From positions 3,472,001-3,536,000 of the forward strand of contig NZ_JACHML010000001.1 in assembly GCF_014208045.1 (NCBI RefSeq): a stretch of 64,000 bases of DNA, read 5' to 3'. The position numbers and the translations under genes are program-made. Source of the DNA: Microbacterium thalassium (GTDB taxonomy: Bacteria > Actinomycetota > Actinomycetes > Actinomycetales > Microbacteriaceae). Each line of letters opens with the position of its first letter. The first letter of the stretch is position 1. Below, piece by piece: positions 50,627 through 59,540 of the stretch. The notes below the pieces were generated by a model. The model did not search any database, was not told the DNA's origin, and saw only the letters and a program-made list of their open reading frames with translations.

Positions 50627-51607
50627 TCAGCCCACGAAGGCCCAGAACAGGAACGCGCCGTACGCCACCGACGTGAGCGAGGTCAGCCCCAGCGCGACCA
50701 CGAGCTCGCGCGGGTCGCGATAGGTCCACACGATCAGGATCGCCGGCAGCGCCGCGAGAAGCGCGAGCATCGTGAGCCACGCGATGGGGTAGAACAGCGC
50801 CAGCCATGCCGCGATGACGAACGCCGCCAGCACCAGCACCGTGAACAGCCACCGCGTCGCCGTGCGGCCGATCAGCACCGTGAGCGTGCGCTTGCCGGCC
50901 ACGCGGTCCTGCGAGATGTCGCGCAGGTTGTTCGCCAGCAGCACGGCGCACGCGATGAACCCCGCGCCGACGGCGCCGAACCACGCCTCCTGCGGAAGGG
51001 ACAGCGCCTGCACCCACGTGGTGCCGAGCGTGGCGACGAGCCCGAAGAAGACGAAGACGAACAGCTCGCCGAGTCCCGCGTACCCGTAGGGCCGCTTGCC
51101 GCCGGTGTAGAACCAGGCCGCGACGATGCACACGGCGCCCACGGCGATGAGCCACCACTGCTCGGTGCGGATCGTGATCGCCAGGCCCGCGAGGGCCGCT
51201 ATACCGAAGAACGCGAACGCCACGATGAGCACGGTGCGGGGCTTCGCCTTGCGCGAGGCCGTGAGGCGGGCGGGCCCCACCCGGTGGTCGTCGGTGCCGC
51301 GCACGCCGTCGCTGTAGTCGTTGGCGTAGTTCACGCCGATCTGCAGCGCCACCGCGACGACCAGGCAGGCCAGGGCGATCACCCAGTGGAGCTCGTCGGT
51401 GACGAGCATCGCCGCGCCCGTGCCGATGAGCACGGGGGTCACCGCGAGCGGGAGCGTTCGCAGCCGCGCGGCGCCGATCCAGTCGGCGAAGGTGGCCGGC
51501 TCGACCGACCGCGGGTTCGGGGACTGCTGCGCCTTCTGCGGGTTGCCGCGGGGCTTGTGCCGTGCGGGGCCCGACTTCTTGCGCTTCTTGCTCGAGGTTC
51601 CTGCCAC
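50627..51607 (-). CDS. menA: 1,4-dihydroxy-2-naphthoate polyprenyltransferase
   Basis: A 326-residue UbiA-family enzyme with about nine membrane helices. Both Asp-rich motifs are intact: NYANDYSDGVRGTDD and NNLRDISQDRVAGKRTL. It attaches the polyprenyl tail to DHNA in the membrane. The N-terminus is basic (TSSKKRKKSGPARHKPRG). GTG 51607 has TAGGAT (51616-51621) 8 nt upstream; the longer frame is not supported. Confidence 0.94.
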   Translation of the reverse strand: MAGTSSKKRKKSGPARHKPRGNPQKAQQSPNPRSVEPATFADWIGAARLRTLPLAVTPVLIGTGAAMLVTDELHWVIALACLVVAVALQIGVNYANDYSDGVRGTDDHRVGPARLTASRKAKPRTVLIVAFAFFGIAALAGLAITIRTEQWWLIAVGAVCIVAAWFYTGGKRPYGYAGLGELFVFVFFGLVATLGTTWVQALSLPQEAWFGAVGAGFIACAVLLANNLRDISQDRVAGKRTLTVLIGRTATRWLFTVLVLAAFVIAAWLALFYPIAWLTMLALLAALPAILIVWTYRDPRELVVALGLTSLTSVAYGAFLFWAFVG

Positions 51608-51665
51608 GAGTGCACATCCTAGAGCGCCGGGCTCTGATCGCGGCACAGGATGTCGCGCTCCGGGC

Positions 51666-52820
51666 TCAGTGCAGCGCCGCGACCGCCCGCCGGATCGACT
51701 CCCGGTCGGGCTTGCCCGAGGGGAGCGTCGCCAGCTCGTCGACGAGGATCAGCCGCGACGGCCGTGCGTGTGCGCCGACGGCGCGGCCGACGGCCGCCCG
51801 CGCCTCTTCGAGCTGCGTCGCCTCGGGGCGGCGGAGCGCCTCGCCGCGCGCGGCGACGATGACCGACGCCTCACCCCACCGCTCGTCGTCCACGCCGACG
51901 ACGACCGATCCCCCGAGCCCGGGGACGGTCCGCACGATCTGCTCGACGCGGTCGAGCGAGACGTTGATGCCACCCGAGACGATGACGTTGTCGAGCCGCC
52001 CGCGCACGCGGAGGACGCCGTGCTCGAAGATACCGACGTCGCCGGTGCGGTACCAACGCGTGCCGTCCGCGTCATGCGGGAACGCCGCCTCGGTCCGATC
52101 GGGGTCGCCGAGGTATCCCGTGGCGAGCGTGGGACCGGCGATGCGCACCTCGCCGTCGACGATCGCGACGCTGACGCCGTCCAGCGGCACGCCGTCGTAG
52201 ACGCACCCGCCGCTGGTCTCGCTGGAGCCGTACGTGCGGTGCAGCCGCACGCCGGCATCCTGCGCGCGCTCGAGCGTGGCCGGCGGCATGGCCTGCCCGC
52301 CGACGAGGATCCGCTCGAACGAGCGCAGGGCGGCCAGCACCGCGGTGTCGTGCTCGGCGGCGTCGAGCAGGCGCGTCAGCTGTGCCGGCACCAGCGACGT
52401 GTACGTGGCCGTGGCGTCGCCGAGGGGGCCGCGCACCATCATGAGCGCCGTGTCGGCGAAGCGCTCCGGCGTGAAGGGTCCTTCCAGCACGGCCGCATCC
52501 CGCCCGGCCAGGATCGAGCGCACCAGCACCTGGAGACCGGCGACGTAGCCGGCCGGAAGAGCCAGCAGCCATGCCCCCTCGCCCATGCGGGCCGCGGTCG
52601 CGCGTGCGCTCGCCACGAGCGCATCGGCGCCGAGCACGACGCTCTTGGGGATCCCGGTCGATCCCGATGTCGTGACGACGACGGCGGTGCCGTCGGGGAC
52701 CTCTGCGGCACGGGTCGTCATCAGGCCCAGTCCCAGCGCCGGGCCGCGCCCGTCGAGGGCCTCGCGCAGCCGCTGGGCGATCTCGTGCGGATCGTCGGCG
52801 GTGAGCTGTTCGAGTCTCAT
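51666..52820 (-). CDS. menE: o-Succinylbenzoate-CoA ligase
   Basis: A 384-residue AMP-forming ligase that activates OSB for MenB. Motifs: VVTTSGSTGIPKSVVLG (P-loop), RTYGSSETSGGCVYDG, WYRTGDVGIFEHGVLRVRGRLDN and LPSGKPDRESI (C-terminal Lys). It is shorter than generic acyl-CoA ligases, as usual for actinobacterial MenE. It begins 4 bp after menB. Confidence 0.93.
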   Translation of the reverse strand: MRLEQLTADDPHEIAQRLREALDGRGPALGLGLMTTRAAEVPDGTAVVVTTSGSTGIPKSVVLGADALVASARATAARMGEGAWLLALPAGYVAGLQVLVRSILAGRDAAVLEGPFTPERFADTALMMVRGPLGDATATYTSLVPAQLTRLLDAAEHDTAVLAALRSFERILVGGQAMPPATLERAQDAGVRLHRTYGSSETSGGCVYDGVPLDGVSVAIVDGEVRIAGPTLATGYLGDPDRTEAAFPHDADGTRWYRTGDVGIFEHGVLRVRGRLDNVIVSGGINVSLDRVEQIVRTVPGLGGSVVVGVDDERWGEASVIVAARGEALRRPEATQLEEARAAVGRAVGAHARPSRLILVDELATLPSGKPDRESIRRAVAALH

Positions 52821-52824
52821 GGGC

Positions 52825-53727
52825 TCAGAAGTGCCACGGATACGGCGACCAGTCGGGGTCGCGCTTCTGCAGGAACGCGTCGCGTCCCTCGACCGCCTCG
52901 TCGGTGCCGTATGCCAGACGCGTCGCCTCGCCGGCGAACACCTGCTGGCCGACCATCCCGTCGTCGACCGCGTTGAACGCGAACTTCAGCATGCGGATCG
53001 CGGTCGGCGACTTGGTCAGGATCGTGCGCGCCATCGCGATCGCCTCGCGCTCGAGGTCGGCGTGCGGGACGACGCGGTTCACGGCGCCCATCTCGTAGGC
53101 GCGCTGCGCCGAGTACTCCTCGGCGAGGAAGAAGACCTCGCGCGCGAACTTCTGCCCGATCTGGCGCGCGAAGTACGCCGAGCCGTAGCCGGCGTCGAAC
53201 GAGCCGACGTCGGCATCCGTCTGCTTGAACCGGCCGTGCTCGGCCGACGCGACGGACAGGTCGCACACGACGTGCAGCGAGTGCCCGCCGCCGGCAGCCC
53301 ATCCGGGGACGACGGCGATGACGACCTTGGGCATGAAGCGGATGAGCCGCTGCACCTCGAGGATGTGCAGTCGTCCGGCCCGGGCGGGATCGTGGACGGC
53401 GGTCTCGTCCTCGGAGTACTTGTAGCCGTCGCGGCCGCGGATGCGCTGATCGCCGCCGGAGCAGAACGCCCATCCGCCGTCCTTGGGACTCGGCCCGTTG
53501 CCGGTGAGGAGCACGACGCCGATCTTCGGGTCCTGCCGGGCGATGTCGAGGGCGCGGTACAGCTCGTCGACGGAGTGCGGCCGGAAGGCGTTGCGCACCT
53601 CGGGGCGGTCGAACGCGATGCGGGCGATGCGCCCGTCCGTCGAGACGTGCGCCGTGATGTCGGTGTAGTCCTCGGCGCCGGGTGCCGGCATCCACTCGCT
53701 CGGGTCGAACAGCTCGGAAACGCTCAC
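52825..53727 (-). CDS. menB: 1,4-Dihydroxy-2-naphthoyl-CoA synthase
   Basis: A 300-residue crotonase-fold enzyme that cyclises OSB-CoA. Diagnostic MenB segments are FCSGGDQRIRGRDGYKY, VPGWAAGGGHSLHVVCDLSVAS and QTDADVGSFDAGYGSAYFARQIG, with the C-terminal DWSPYPWHF. TAGGCT (53734-53739) lies 6 nt before GTG 53727; menB and menE form an operon. Confidence 0.96.
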   Translation of the reverse strand: MSVSELFDPSEWMPAPGAEDYTDITAHVSTDGRIARIAFDRPEVRNAFRPHSVDELYRALDIARQDPKIGVVLLTGNGPSPKDGGWAFCSGGDQRIRGRDGYKYSEDETAVHDPARAGRLHILEVQRLIRFMPKVVIAVVPGWAAGGGHSLHVVCDLSVASAEHGRFKQTDADVGSFDAGYGSAYFARQIGQKFAREVFFLAEEYSAQRAYEMGAVNRVVPHADLEREAIAMARTILTKSPTAIRMLKFAFNAVDDGMVGQQVFAGEATRLAYGTDEAVEGRDAFLQKRDPDWSPYPWHF

Positions 53728-53787
53728 CCGATCAGCCTACGCGCGGGGTGTCGTCGCACGGTGTCACGCGGCGGCGCGGCCGCATGC

Positions 53788-54384
53788 TCAATCGTCGGTG
53801 TCGGACGCGTCCGCCACGCGCAGCAGGTCGATGTCGTCGAGCCCCACCGGAGGCTCACCGGCGACGTAGAACGCCTGGGAGAGGTCGACCTCCTCGAGCG
53901 TGGCGCCGGTGAAGTCCACGCCGCTGACCTCCGTGCCGTCCAGCTGCGCCTCGCTCAGGTCCGCATCGGCGAGCACGGCACCGGCGAGATCCGCTCCGGT
54001 GAGGTCGGCTTCGACGAGCGTCGCGCCGGTCAGGTCGCTGCGCTTGAGTTCGGCGTCCCGCAGGTTCGCGTCCGAGAAGTCGGCTCCGGCGAGCCCGAGC
54101 CCGCTCAGCTGGGCGCCCTCGAGATTGAGGGCGGAGAACGGCAGCAGCTCGTTGCCGCCCATGACCGCTTCGCGCACGAAGAGCGAGTTCGACAGCGACT
54201 CCGCGTGCGACTCCCGAGAATCGGTGCTCGCCTGGTCGATGGCGAAGAACACCAGGCCGACAACGAGGGCGAGGATGACACCGCCGATCAATTCGAGCCA
54301 CAGCTCGTCCCGGTTGCGGCGCACGAAGCCGCGAAGCCCGCGCTCGCCGGACGTCGCCGGCTCCTCGGAGGCGGGTGTGGACAT
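53788..54384 (-). CDS. Membrane-anchored pentapeptide-repeat protein
   Basis: A 198-residue protein. A basic N-terminus (GLRGFVRRNRDE) and one helix (LIGGVILALVVGLVFFAI) are followed by about 15 pentapeptide units of A(D/N)LxX type (LEGAQLSGLGLAGADFSDANLRDAEL shown in part: GADFSDANLRDAEL), which fold as a right-handed quadrilateral beta-helix. The topology suggests an N-in, repeat-out arrangement by the positive-inside rule. Qnr-like DNA mimicry is therefore unlikely. A GGAGGT site precedes ATG 54384. Confidence 0.83.
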   Translation of the reverse strand: MSTPASEEPATSGERGLRGFVRRNRDELWLELIGGVILALVVGLVFFAIDQASTDSRESHAESLSNSLFVREAVMGGNELLPFSALNLEGAQLSGLGLAGADFSDANLRDAELKRSDLTGATLVEADLTGADLAGAVLADADLSEAQLDGTEVSGVDFTGATLEEVDLSQAFYVAGEPPVGLDDIDLLRVADASDTDD

Positions 54385-54595
54385 GGCGGCGACCTCCTCG
54401 TCGGACGGCGCCGTCTGCCCAGGTGCGCACCGGCGCGCGGTCGACCCTACTCCGGACCCGCCCGCCGACCCGGGCGCCCGCGCCGCGCGGGGCCGCACCC
54501 GACTGTGCAGAGCGGCCGGGCAGCCCACTCGGCTGTCACCGGTTCGTCATGGCGCGACCGACCCCGCCGGAGCGGTCCGGGCGTAGAGTCGCGCC

Positions 54596-55330
54596 ATGAG
54601 CGGACTCGACGATGCACCCGCCTCGTACGCCGACCTGCGGGCGGTCTACATCAACTGCACCCTGAAGCCCAGTCCTGAGCTGAGCCACACGCAGGGCCTC
54701 ATGGACCACAGCATGAACCTCATGCGCGCGCAGGGCGTGCACGTCGACGGCATCCGCTTCGTCGACCACGACGTCGCGACCGGCGTCTACCCCGACATGC
54801 GCGAGCACGGCTGGAAGACGGATGCCTGGCCGGACGAGATCTGGCCGCTGATCGACGCGGCCGACATCCTGGTGGTCGGCGGCCCGCTGTGGCTCGGCGA
54901 CAACTCGTCGATCACACGCAAGCTCATCGAGCGCCTCTACTCGATGAGCGGCCTGCTGAACGACCGTGGCCAGTACATCTACTACGGCAAGACCGGCGGC
55001 GCGATCATCACCGGCAACGAGGACGGCGTCAAGCACGCTTCGATGGCTATCCTGTACAGCCTCCAGCACATCGGGTTCATGGTCCCGCCGAACGCGGACG
55101 CCGGCTGGATCGGCGCGATCGGCCCCGGCCCGAGCTACCTCGATCCCGGGTCCGGCGGCCCCGAGAGCGACTTCACCAACCGCAACACCACGTTCATGAC
55201 CTGGAACCTGCTCCACACGGCGCGCATGCTCAAGGACGCCGGAGGCCTCCCCGCGTGGGGCAACGTCCGCAGCGAGTGGGATCACGGCGAGCACTACGGG
55301 TTCGAGGCGGCGAACCCCGAGTACCGCTGA
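54596..55330 (+). CDS. Flavodoxin-fold NAD(P)H-dependent oxidoreductase
   Basis: A 244-residue NADPH-FMN reductase family protein. YINCTLKPSPELSHTQGL is the FMN-phosphate loop region, ADILVVGGPLWLGDNSSITRKLIERL the second FMN segment, and TGGAIITGNEDGVKHASM the third. It probably reduces quinones or FMN. TAGAGT (54584-54589) is 6 nt before ATG 54596. Confidence 0.86.
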   Translation: MSGLDDAPASYADLRAVYINCTLKPSPELSHTQGLMDHSMNLMRAQGVHVDGIRFVDHDVATGVYPDMREHGWKTDAWPDEIWPLIDAADILVVGGPLWLGDNSSITRKLIERLYSMSGLLNDRGQYIYYGKTGGAIITGNEDGVKHASMAILYSLQHIGFMVPPNADAGWIGAIGPGPSYLDPGSGGPESDFTNRNTTFMTWNLLHTARMLKDAGGLPAWGNVRSEWDHGEHYGFEAANPEYR

Positions 55331-55332
55331 GC

Positions 55333-55908
55333 TCAGTCGCCTGAGCGCACCGCCTCGGCGAACGGCCCCGCGAGCCACTGCTCGACCTGCCGGGGTGTGC
55401 GCAGGCGCACCACGGTCAGGTGCGGGTGGGTCTGCTCGAGCGGCGGCACCTCGTCGCGGTACTGGCGGCGCTTGCGGACCGCCCAGCGCACGATGTGGTC
55501 GGGGTCGGTGAAGAACGTCCGCAGCGGCGGCTCGGTGTTGCCGTTCCACAGCTCCTCACCGGCGATCCGACGCCGGAGTGTCCGCGCGACCACCCGCGGG
55601 AGGGTGACCGTCGCGAACGGCAGATCGAGCCACACGAGCGTGTCGGCCCGCGCCGCGACCATCGGGCGCGCCGAACCGTACTGCCACTCGGTCACCCAGC
55701 GCTCGCCCGCGATGAAGGCGGCGACGTCGTCGAGGAACTCGGGGCGCCGCGTCCAGTCGGGACCGTGGAACAGCCCGTCGATGTCGACGTGCGGTCCGCC
55801 GATCGTCGGCGCGATGCGCGCGGCGAACGAGGTCTTGCCGACCCCCGCGACGCCGGCGACCGCCACCCGCCGCGGCGCGGCCGGGAGCGCATCATCGGCG
55901 GTCAGCAT
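55333..55908 (-). CDS. P-loop adenylate-kinase-like protein
   Basis: A 191-residue ATPase/kinase of the topology-modulation (FlaR/AAA_18-like) group. Walker A is VAVAGVAGVGKTSFAARI; HVDIDGLFHGPDW and RWVTEWQYGSARP are typical of the group, and TLVWLDLPF is Walker B-like. The phosphoryl acceptor is unknown. ATG 55908 follows TAGCAT (55915-55920) by 6 nt. Confidence 0.85.
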   Translation of the reverse strand: MLTADDALPAAPRRVAVAGVAGVGKTSFAARIAPTIGGPHVDIDGLFHGPDWTRRPEFLDDVAAFIAGERWVTEWQYGSARPMVAARADTLVWLDLPFATVTLPRVVARTLRRRIAGEELWNGNTEPPLRTFFTDPDHIVRWAVRKRRQYRDEVPPLEQTHPHLTVVRLRTPRQVEQWLAGPFAEAVRSGD

Positions 55909-55970
55909 CCCCCGATGCTAGAAGCCGCGCGCGCCGGCGCGCTTCGCCCCGCCGGTCCTCCGGTCACCTG

Positions 55971-56150
55971 TCGGCGGCACTTCGCGGCATCCGCGCCCCT
56001 TCTCGCACCGCCAGCCCCGCATCGGCGGCACCTCGCGGCATCCGCGGCCCTCCTGGCACCGCCAGCCCCACATTCGCGGCACTTCGCGGCATCCGCGCCC
56101 CTCCTGGCACCGCCAGCCCCACATTCGCGGCACCTCGCGGCATCCGCGCC
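55971..56150. repeat. 51-bp tandem minisatellite, about 3.5 copies
   Basis: Three full 51-bp units (55971-56021, 56022-56072, 56073-56123) and a partial fourth lie in the 470-bp gap between the kinase and the next gene. Units contain GCGGCATCCGCG and CACCGCCAGCCCC, and differ at few positions. Since 51 is a multiple of 3, all frames read as 17-residue repeats, but no ribosome site or codon bias supports translation. Confidence 0.85.
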
Positions 56151-56343
56151 ACCGATCGATGCGGCGGCTGCCGCACCCTGCCGCGCACGTGCGATCGGAT
56201 GCCGCGGGGGTCGCCGCGTCATGCGGCGCGCGTGCCCGAGACACCGCGATCCGACCGGGACGACGCCCGTGTGCGCCGCGTCTCAGCGAGAAACCCGGGT
56301 CTCGGCGATCCGGTGCGGGCCGGCGCATGCGTGGGGGCGCGGC

Positions 56344-56376
56344 GGGGCGCCTCCGCGGGGGGCGGGCAGGCGCCCC
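56344..56376 (-). terminator. Hairpin terminator after the 56379 gene
   Basis: Perfect 9-bp arms GGGGCGCCT (56344-56352) and AGGCGCCCC (56368-56376) start 3 bp downstream of the stop codon on the minus strand; there is no T-run. Confidence 0.6.
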
Positions 56377-56378
56377 GG

Positions 56379-57278
56379 CTACGGCAGGTCGGGCTCGGTG
56401 ATCGGCTCCGGAAGCTCGAGGCCCGCGTAGGGCTCGAGCAGCGCCAGATACTCCTCGGTCGGGACCGTCGAGAACGGGCCGCCGGTGTACCAGAAGGCCA
56501 CATCGGACCCGTCGACGGTCACCGTCAGTTCGCCGCCGACGCCGTCCGACCACACACGCTCACCGTCGCCCGCGGCGACGTCGCCCGCGGTGTCGGTCAC
56601 CTCGGTCAGCTCGAGCTGCGCGGCCGCTTCGTCGAGTGCGGCGAGCAGGACAGCGGCCTGCTCGGGCGACCCGTCGAAGTCCGGCGTGCTCCACCGCGCC
56701 GAATCGGCGCGGAAGAACACCGAGGGGCCGCCGAAGCCGTTCGCGATCGAGGCCACGCCGCCGATGTCTCCGTCGACCGTCCAGCTCCAGCCGAGCTCGC
56801 TCGAGAGCTCGTCGACGACGCCGCGCGTCGCGTCCTGGCTCGTGCCCGCGAGGGCGGCCGGGTCGACGACCGCGAGTTCATCGGGGGCGTCCCACCCGTC
56901 GATGCCCGGGTAGTCGTACCAGAAGATGATCCCGCGCTGGAACGACACGACTCCGACCAGGTTCGTCACATGCGCGGCGACGGCGCCGAGGATCACCGGG
57001 TTCAGCAGCGACACCAGCGCGATCGCGATCGGTGCGACGACGAGCGACCGACGGCGCATCGCGATGAAGGGACCCACCACGATCACGGCGAGCGCGGCCA
57101 GCGACAGGACGGCGCCCACGACCCATCCCAGGTCGAGGGCCAGGGCGACCAGCGACAGCACGCCGATCACGATCGCGGCCACCAGCAGCGTGCGCGCGCG
57201 CATGGCGGACGAGCGGGGCGGCGCCTCGGCCTCGGGCGCGACCTGCGCAGGCGGGGGCAGCTGCGTCGGAGCGGTCAT
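56379..57278 (-). CDS. Membrane protein with acidic outer domain, unknown
   Basis: A 299-residue protein. Three hydrophobic segments (about 28-50, 55-75, 80-110) precede a ~190-residue acidic domain, probably extracytoplasmic, with GWSWTVDGDIGGVASIANGFGGPS. No family recognised. It overlaps the upstream membrane-protein gene by ATGA, so both are likely made together. Confidence 0.7.
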   Translation of the reverse strand: MTAPTQLPPPAQVAPEAEAPPRSSAMRARTLLVAAIVIGVLSLVALALDLGWVVGAVLSLAALAVIVVGPFIAMRRRSLVVAPIAIALVSLLNPVILGAVAAHVTNLVGVVSFQRGIIFWYDYPGIDGWDAPDELAVVDPAALAGTSQDATRGVVDELSSELGWSWTVDGDIGGVASIANGFGGPSVFFRADSARWSTPDFDGSPEQAAVLLAALDEAAAQLELTEVTDTAGDVAAGDGERVWSDGVGGELTVTVDGSDVAFWYTGGPFSTVPTEEYLALLEPYAGLELPEPITEPDLP

Positions 57279-57694
57279 CAGCGCCCTCCCAGGAACACCA
57301 GCGGCAGGAGCGCCATCGTCCAGCTGTTGAAGACCGCCGTCAGCACCAGGGTCGCGATGCCGGTGACGCGCGTGCGGGGTCCGAGGAGCGCGATGAACGC
57401 GACCACCGCGACAAGGATCTGAAGGACGGCGAGCACGCTCCCCAGCTGATTGAAGACGGAGTCGCCGGTGTAGAAGTACACGTCGTAGGCGCTCATCGAG
57501 CCGACGCCGACCGCGAGGCCCACGAGCGGGAGCCAGCCGATCACGATCATCGTCCACAGCCAGCGCCGATGGTCGGGGGTCCCGCGACGCGGGCGCAGCG
57601 GGATGTCGTCGATCGCGGAACGGTGGTCCTTGGGGTGAGCGGCCCTGCCGCCGCTCACCGGGCCGCCGTGGCTGATGACCGGGTCCGGACTCAT
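57278..57694 (-). CDS. Small membrane protein, unknown
   Basis: A 138-residue protein with a His/Arg-rich cytoplasmic N-terminus (~45 residues) and three membrane helices (WTMIVIGWLPLVGLAVGVG; LGSVLAVLQILVAVVAFIALL; GIATLVLTAVFNSWTMALL). No family recognised. TATGCT (57701-57706) ends 6 nt before ATG 57694, so it heads the two-gene operon. Confidence 0.7.
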   Translation of the reverse strand: MSPDPVISHGGPVSGGRAAHPKDHRSAIDDIPLRPRRGTPDHRRWLWTMIVIGWLPLVGLAVGVGSMSAYDVYFYTGDSVFNQLGSVLAVLQILVAVVAFIALLGPRTRVTGIATLVLTAVFNSWTMALLPLVFLGGR

Positions 57695-57755
57695 GGCCTC
57701 AGCATAGGCTCGGGGTCCGACAGACCGGGATGACCGCGCGGGCCTGTGGATAACG

Positions 57756-58556
57756 TCAGCCGCCGTTCTTGGCGTCCCGCCAGTCCAGCCACCCCTGCAC
57801 GATGCCGAAGTCGTAGTCGGGGCCGTCGAAGCCGAGCGTGAACAGCCGCGTGCCGCCGTCGTACAGGGCGTCCGCCGTCTCGACCCCGCGACGCTGCAGC
57901 TCGTTCGAGACGACGAGGTCCGACGTGTCGCGCTCCTCCTTCTCGGCCCAGCGCTCGATCACGTCGAGCTTGTGGGCGAGCCCGTCGGGGCGGACGAAGC
58001 TGTGCCAGATGTCGGCGTGCCGCGCGACGAGGCGCAGGGTCTTCTGCTCGCCCGCGCCCCCGATGAGGATCGGGATGTCGCGCGTGGGCTCCGGATTCAG
58101 CACGTCCCAGCGCTTCTCGATGCGCTTCAGGCCCGCGGCGAGGTCGTCCAGGCGCGAACCGACCGTGCCGAACTCGTAGCCGTACTCCTCGTAGTCCCGC
58201 TCGAACCAGCCCGATCCGGTGCCGAAGATGAAGCGTCCCGGGCCGTCGCCCTTCGCCGAGATGTGATCGATCGTGCGGGCCATGTCGGCCTGCAGATCGG
58301 GGTTGCGGTAGCTGTTGCAGTTGACGAGGGCGCCGAACTCGACGCGCTCGGTCTGCTCGGCCCACGCGGCGAGCATCGTCCATCCCTCGAAGTGGAGGCC
58401 CTCGGGGTCCCCCGAGAGCGGGAAGAAGTGATCCCAGTTGAAGAGGATGTCCACGCCCATGTCCTCGAGGCGGAGGACGGCGTCGCGGATCTGCGGATAG
58501 GTGACGTGCTGGGGATGCAGCTGCACGCCGAGGCGCACGGGGGTGTCCAGGAGCAT
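57756..58556 (-). CDS. LLM-class F420-dependent oxidoreductase
   Basis: A 266-residue luciferase-like TIM-barrel protein. RLGVQLHPQ at the start, ILFNWDHFFPL, GALVNCNSYRNPDLQADMARTIDHIS, RFIFGTGSGWFERDYEEYG and PILIGGAGEQKTLRLVARHADIWHS follow the F420-dependent LLM pattern. Cofactor F420 versus FMN is inferred, not shown. TAGGCT (58563-58568) is 6 nt before ATG 58556. Confidence 0.88.
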   Translation of the reverse strand: MLLDTPVRLGVQLHPQHVTYPQIRDAVLRLEDMGVDILFNWDHFFPLSGDPEGLHFEGWTMLAAWAEQTERVEFGALVNCNSYRNPDLQADMARTIDHISAKGDGPGRFIFGTGSGWFERDYEEYGYEFGTVGSRLDDLAAGLKRIEKRWDVLNPEPTRDIPILIGGAGEQKTLRLVARHADIWHSFVRPDGLAHKLDVIERWAEKEERDTSDLVVSNELQRRGVETADALYDGGTRLFTLGFDGPDYDFGIVQGWLDWRDAKNGG

Positions 58557-58594
58557 GCTCCCAGCCTAGGGATCCCCGTGCGCCCCGGCGCCGG

Positions 58595-59539
58595 TCAGAT
58601 CGGCCGCGCGAAGGCCTTGCGGAAGGTGTCGATGATGCCCCAGATCGCGCTGCCGGCGATCGCGAACCCGATGATCACGGTGATGATCCCCTGCACGTCC
58701 TCCCCGCCCTCCGGGAGCACGGTCGGGAAGAACTCCGGGTTCAGCAGCTGCCCGTTCACGAGGAGCAGGAGCGCCGGCACCGCCAGCGCGAGAGTCAGCA
58801 GCGCGCTGGCGATCGCCAGGGCGGGGGTCCAGCGGCGGGCCGCGTGCACCACGATCAGCAGGATCGCGTCGAGCGCCAGGACCAGCAGCGCGTACGTCAC
58901 GCCGACCGGCCACAGGCTCTCGGAGAAGAACGACACGTCCATCCCCGGCACGAAGCCGATGAAGTGATCCCACATCAGCGCCGCGGCGGCCGCCAGCAGC
59001 CCGATGAACGCCCCCACGACGTCGCCGACGCCGGCGCCGCGCTGGCGCGGCTCGGGCAGATCGTCGAGCGTCCAGCCGCCCAGGGACGTCTTGGCCCCCC
59101 GGCGCTCCATGATCGCGAAGACGAGCGTGACCCAGAACAGGACGTTGACGGCGACGCTGATCGCCGCACCGATCACCGCGCCGACCAGCTCTCCGAAGCT
59201 CGCTCCGGCGAGCGCCTGTGCGAGCGCGAGCGCGAAGGCGACCGCGGGCACCGCGATCCACAGCAGCAGCTTGATCAGTCGCAGCCAGTCGAGGAAGTAG
59301 GCCGGCCCGATCAGGTGGAGCGGGCGTCCGGTGTAGCCGGCGGCCAGCTTGTCGGGATCGCCCAGGTCGGTGAGGACGGCGCGCTCTGCATCCGCTCGCT
59401 CCTCGCCGGCCTCGACGCGCGCGTCGATCTGATCGTCGATCGACCCGCGCAGCTCGGTGGCGAGGTCGCCGCGCTGCGCCTCGGGCACGGTGCGCATCGC
59501 CGCGGCGACGTAGCGCTCGGTCAGGGTGGTGTCGCTCAT
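58595..59539 (-). CDS. Permease-prefix (HAAS-type) membrane protein
   Basis: A 314-residue protein. The first ~70 residues (LTERYVAAAMRTVPEAQRGDLATELRGSIDDQIDARV) are the helical domain found before membrane parts in HAAS-type proteins encoded with PadR regulators; about seven helices follow. It starts 1 bp after the PadR stop. In such pairs the membrane protein is thought to respond to envelope conditions, but the function is not established. Confidence 0.8.
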   Translation of the reverse strand: MSDTTLTERYVAAAMRTVPEAQRGDLATELRGSIDDQIDARVEAGEERADAERAVLTDLGDPDKLAAGYTGRPLHLIGPAYFLDWLRLIKLLLWIAVPAVAFALALAQALAGASFGELVGAVIGAAISVAVNVLFWVTLVFAIMERRGAKTSLGGWTLDDLPEPRQRGAGVGDVVGAFIGLLAAAAALMWDHFIGFVPGMDVSFFSESLWPVGVTYALLVLALDAILLIVVHAARRWTPALAIASALLTLALAVPALLLLVNGQLLNPEFFPTVLPEGGEDVQGIITVIIGFAIAGSAIWGIIDTFRKAFARPI

Positions 59540-59540
59540 G

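Noticed and set aside
55971..56150. CRISPR array
   Set aside because: The repeats are head-to-tail without unique spacers, and no cas gene is near.
55902..56222. Minus-strand frame with repeated CRECGAGGARRGADAAK units
   Set aside because: All frames across the 51-bp minisatellite are open and repetitive; no Shine-Dalgarno or -10 is placed for it, and it overlaps the kinase start. Kept only as a possibility in the findings.
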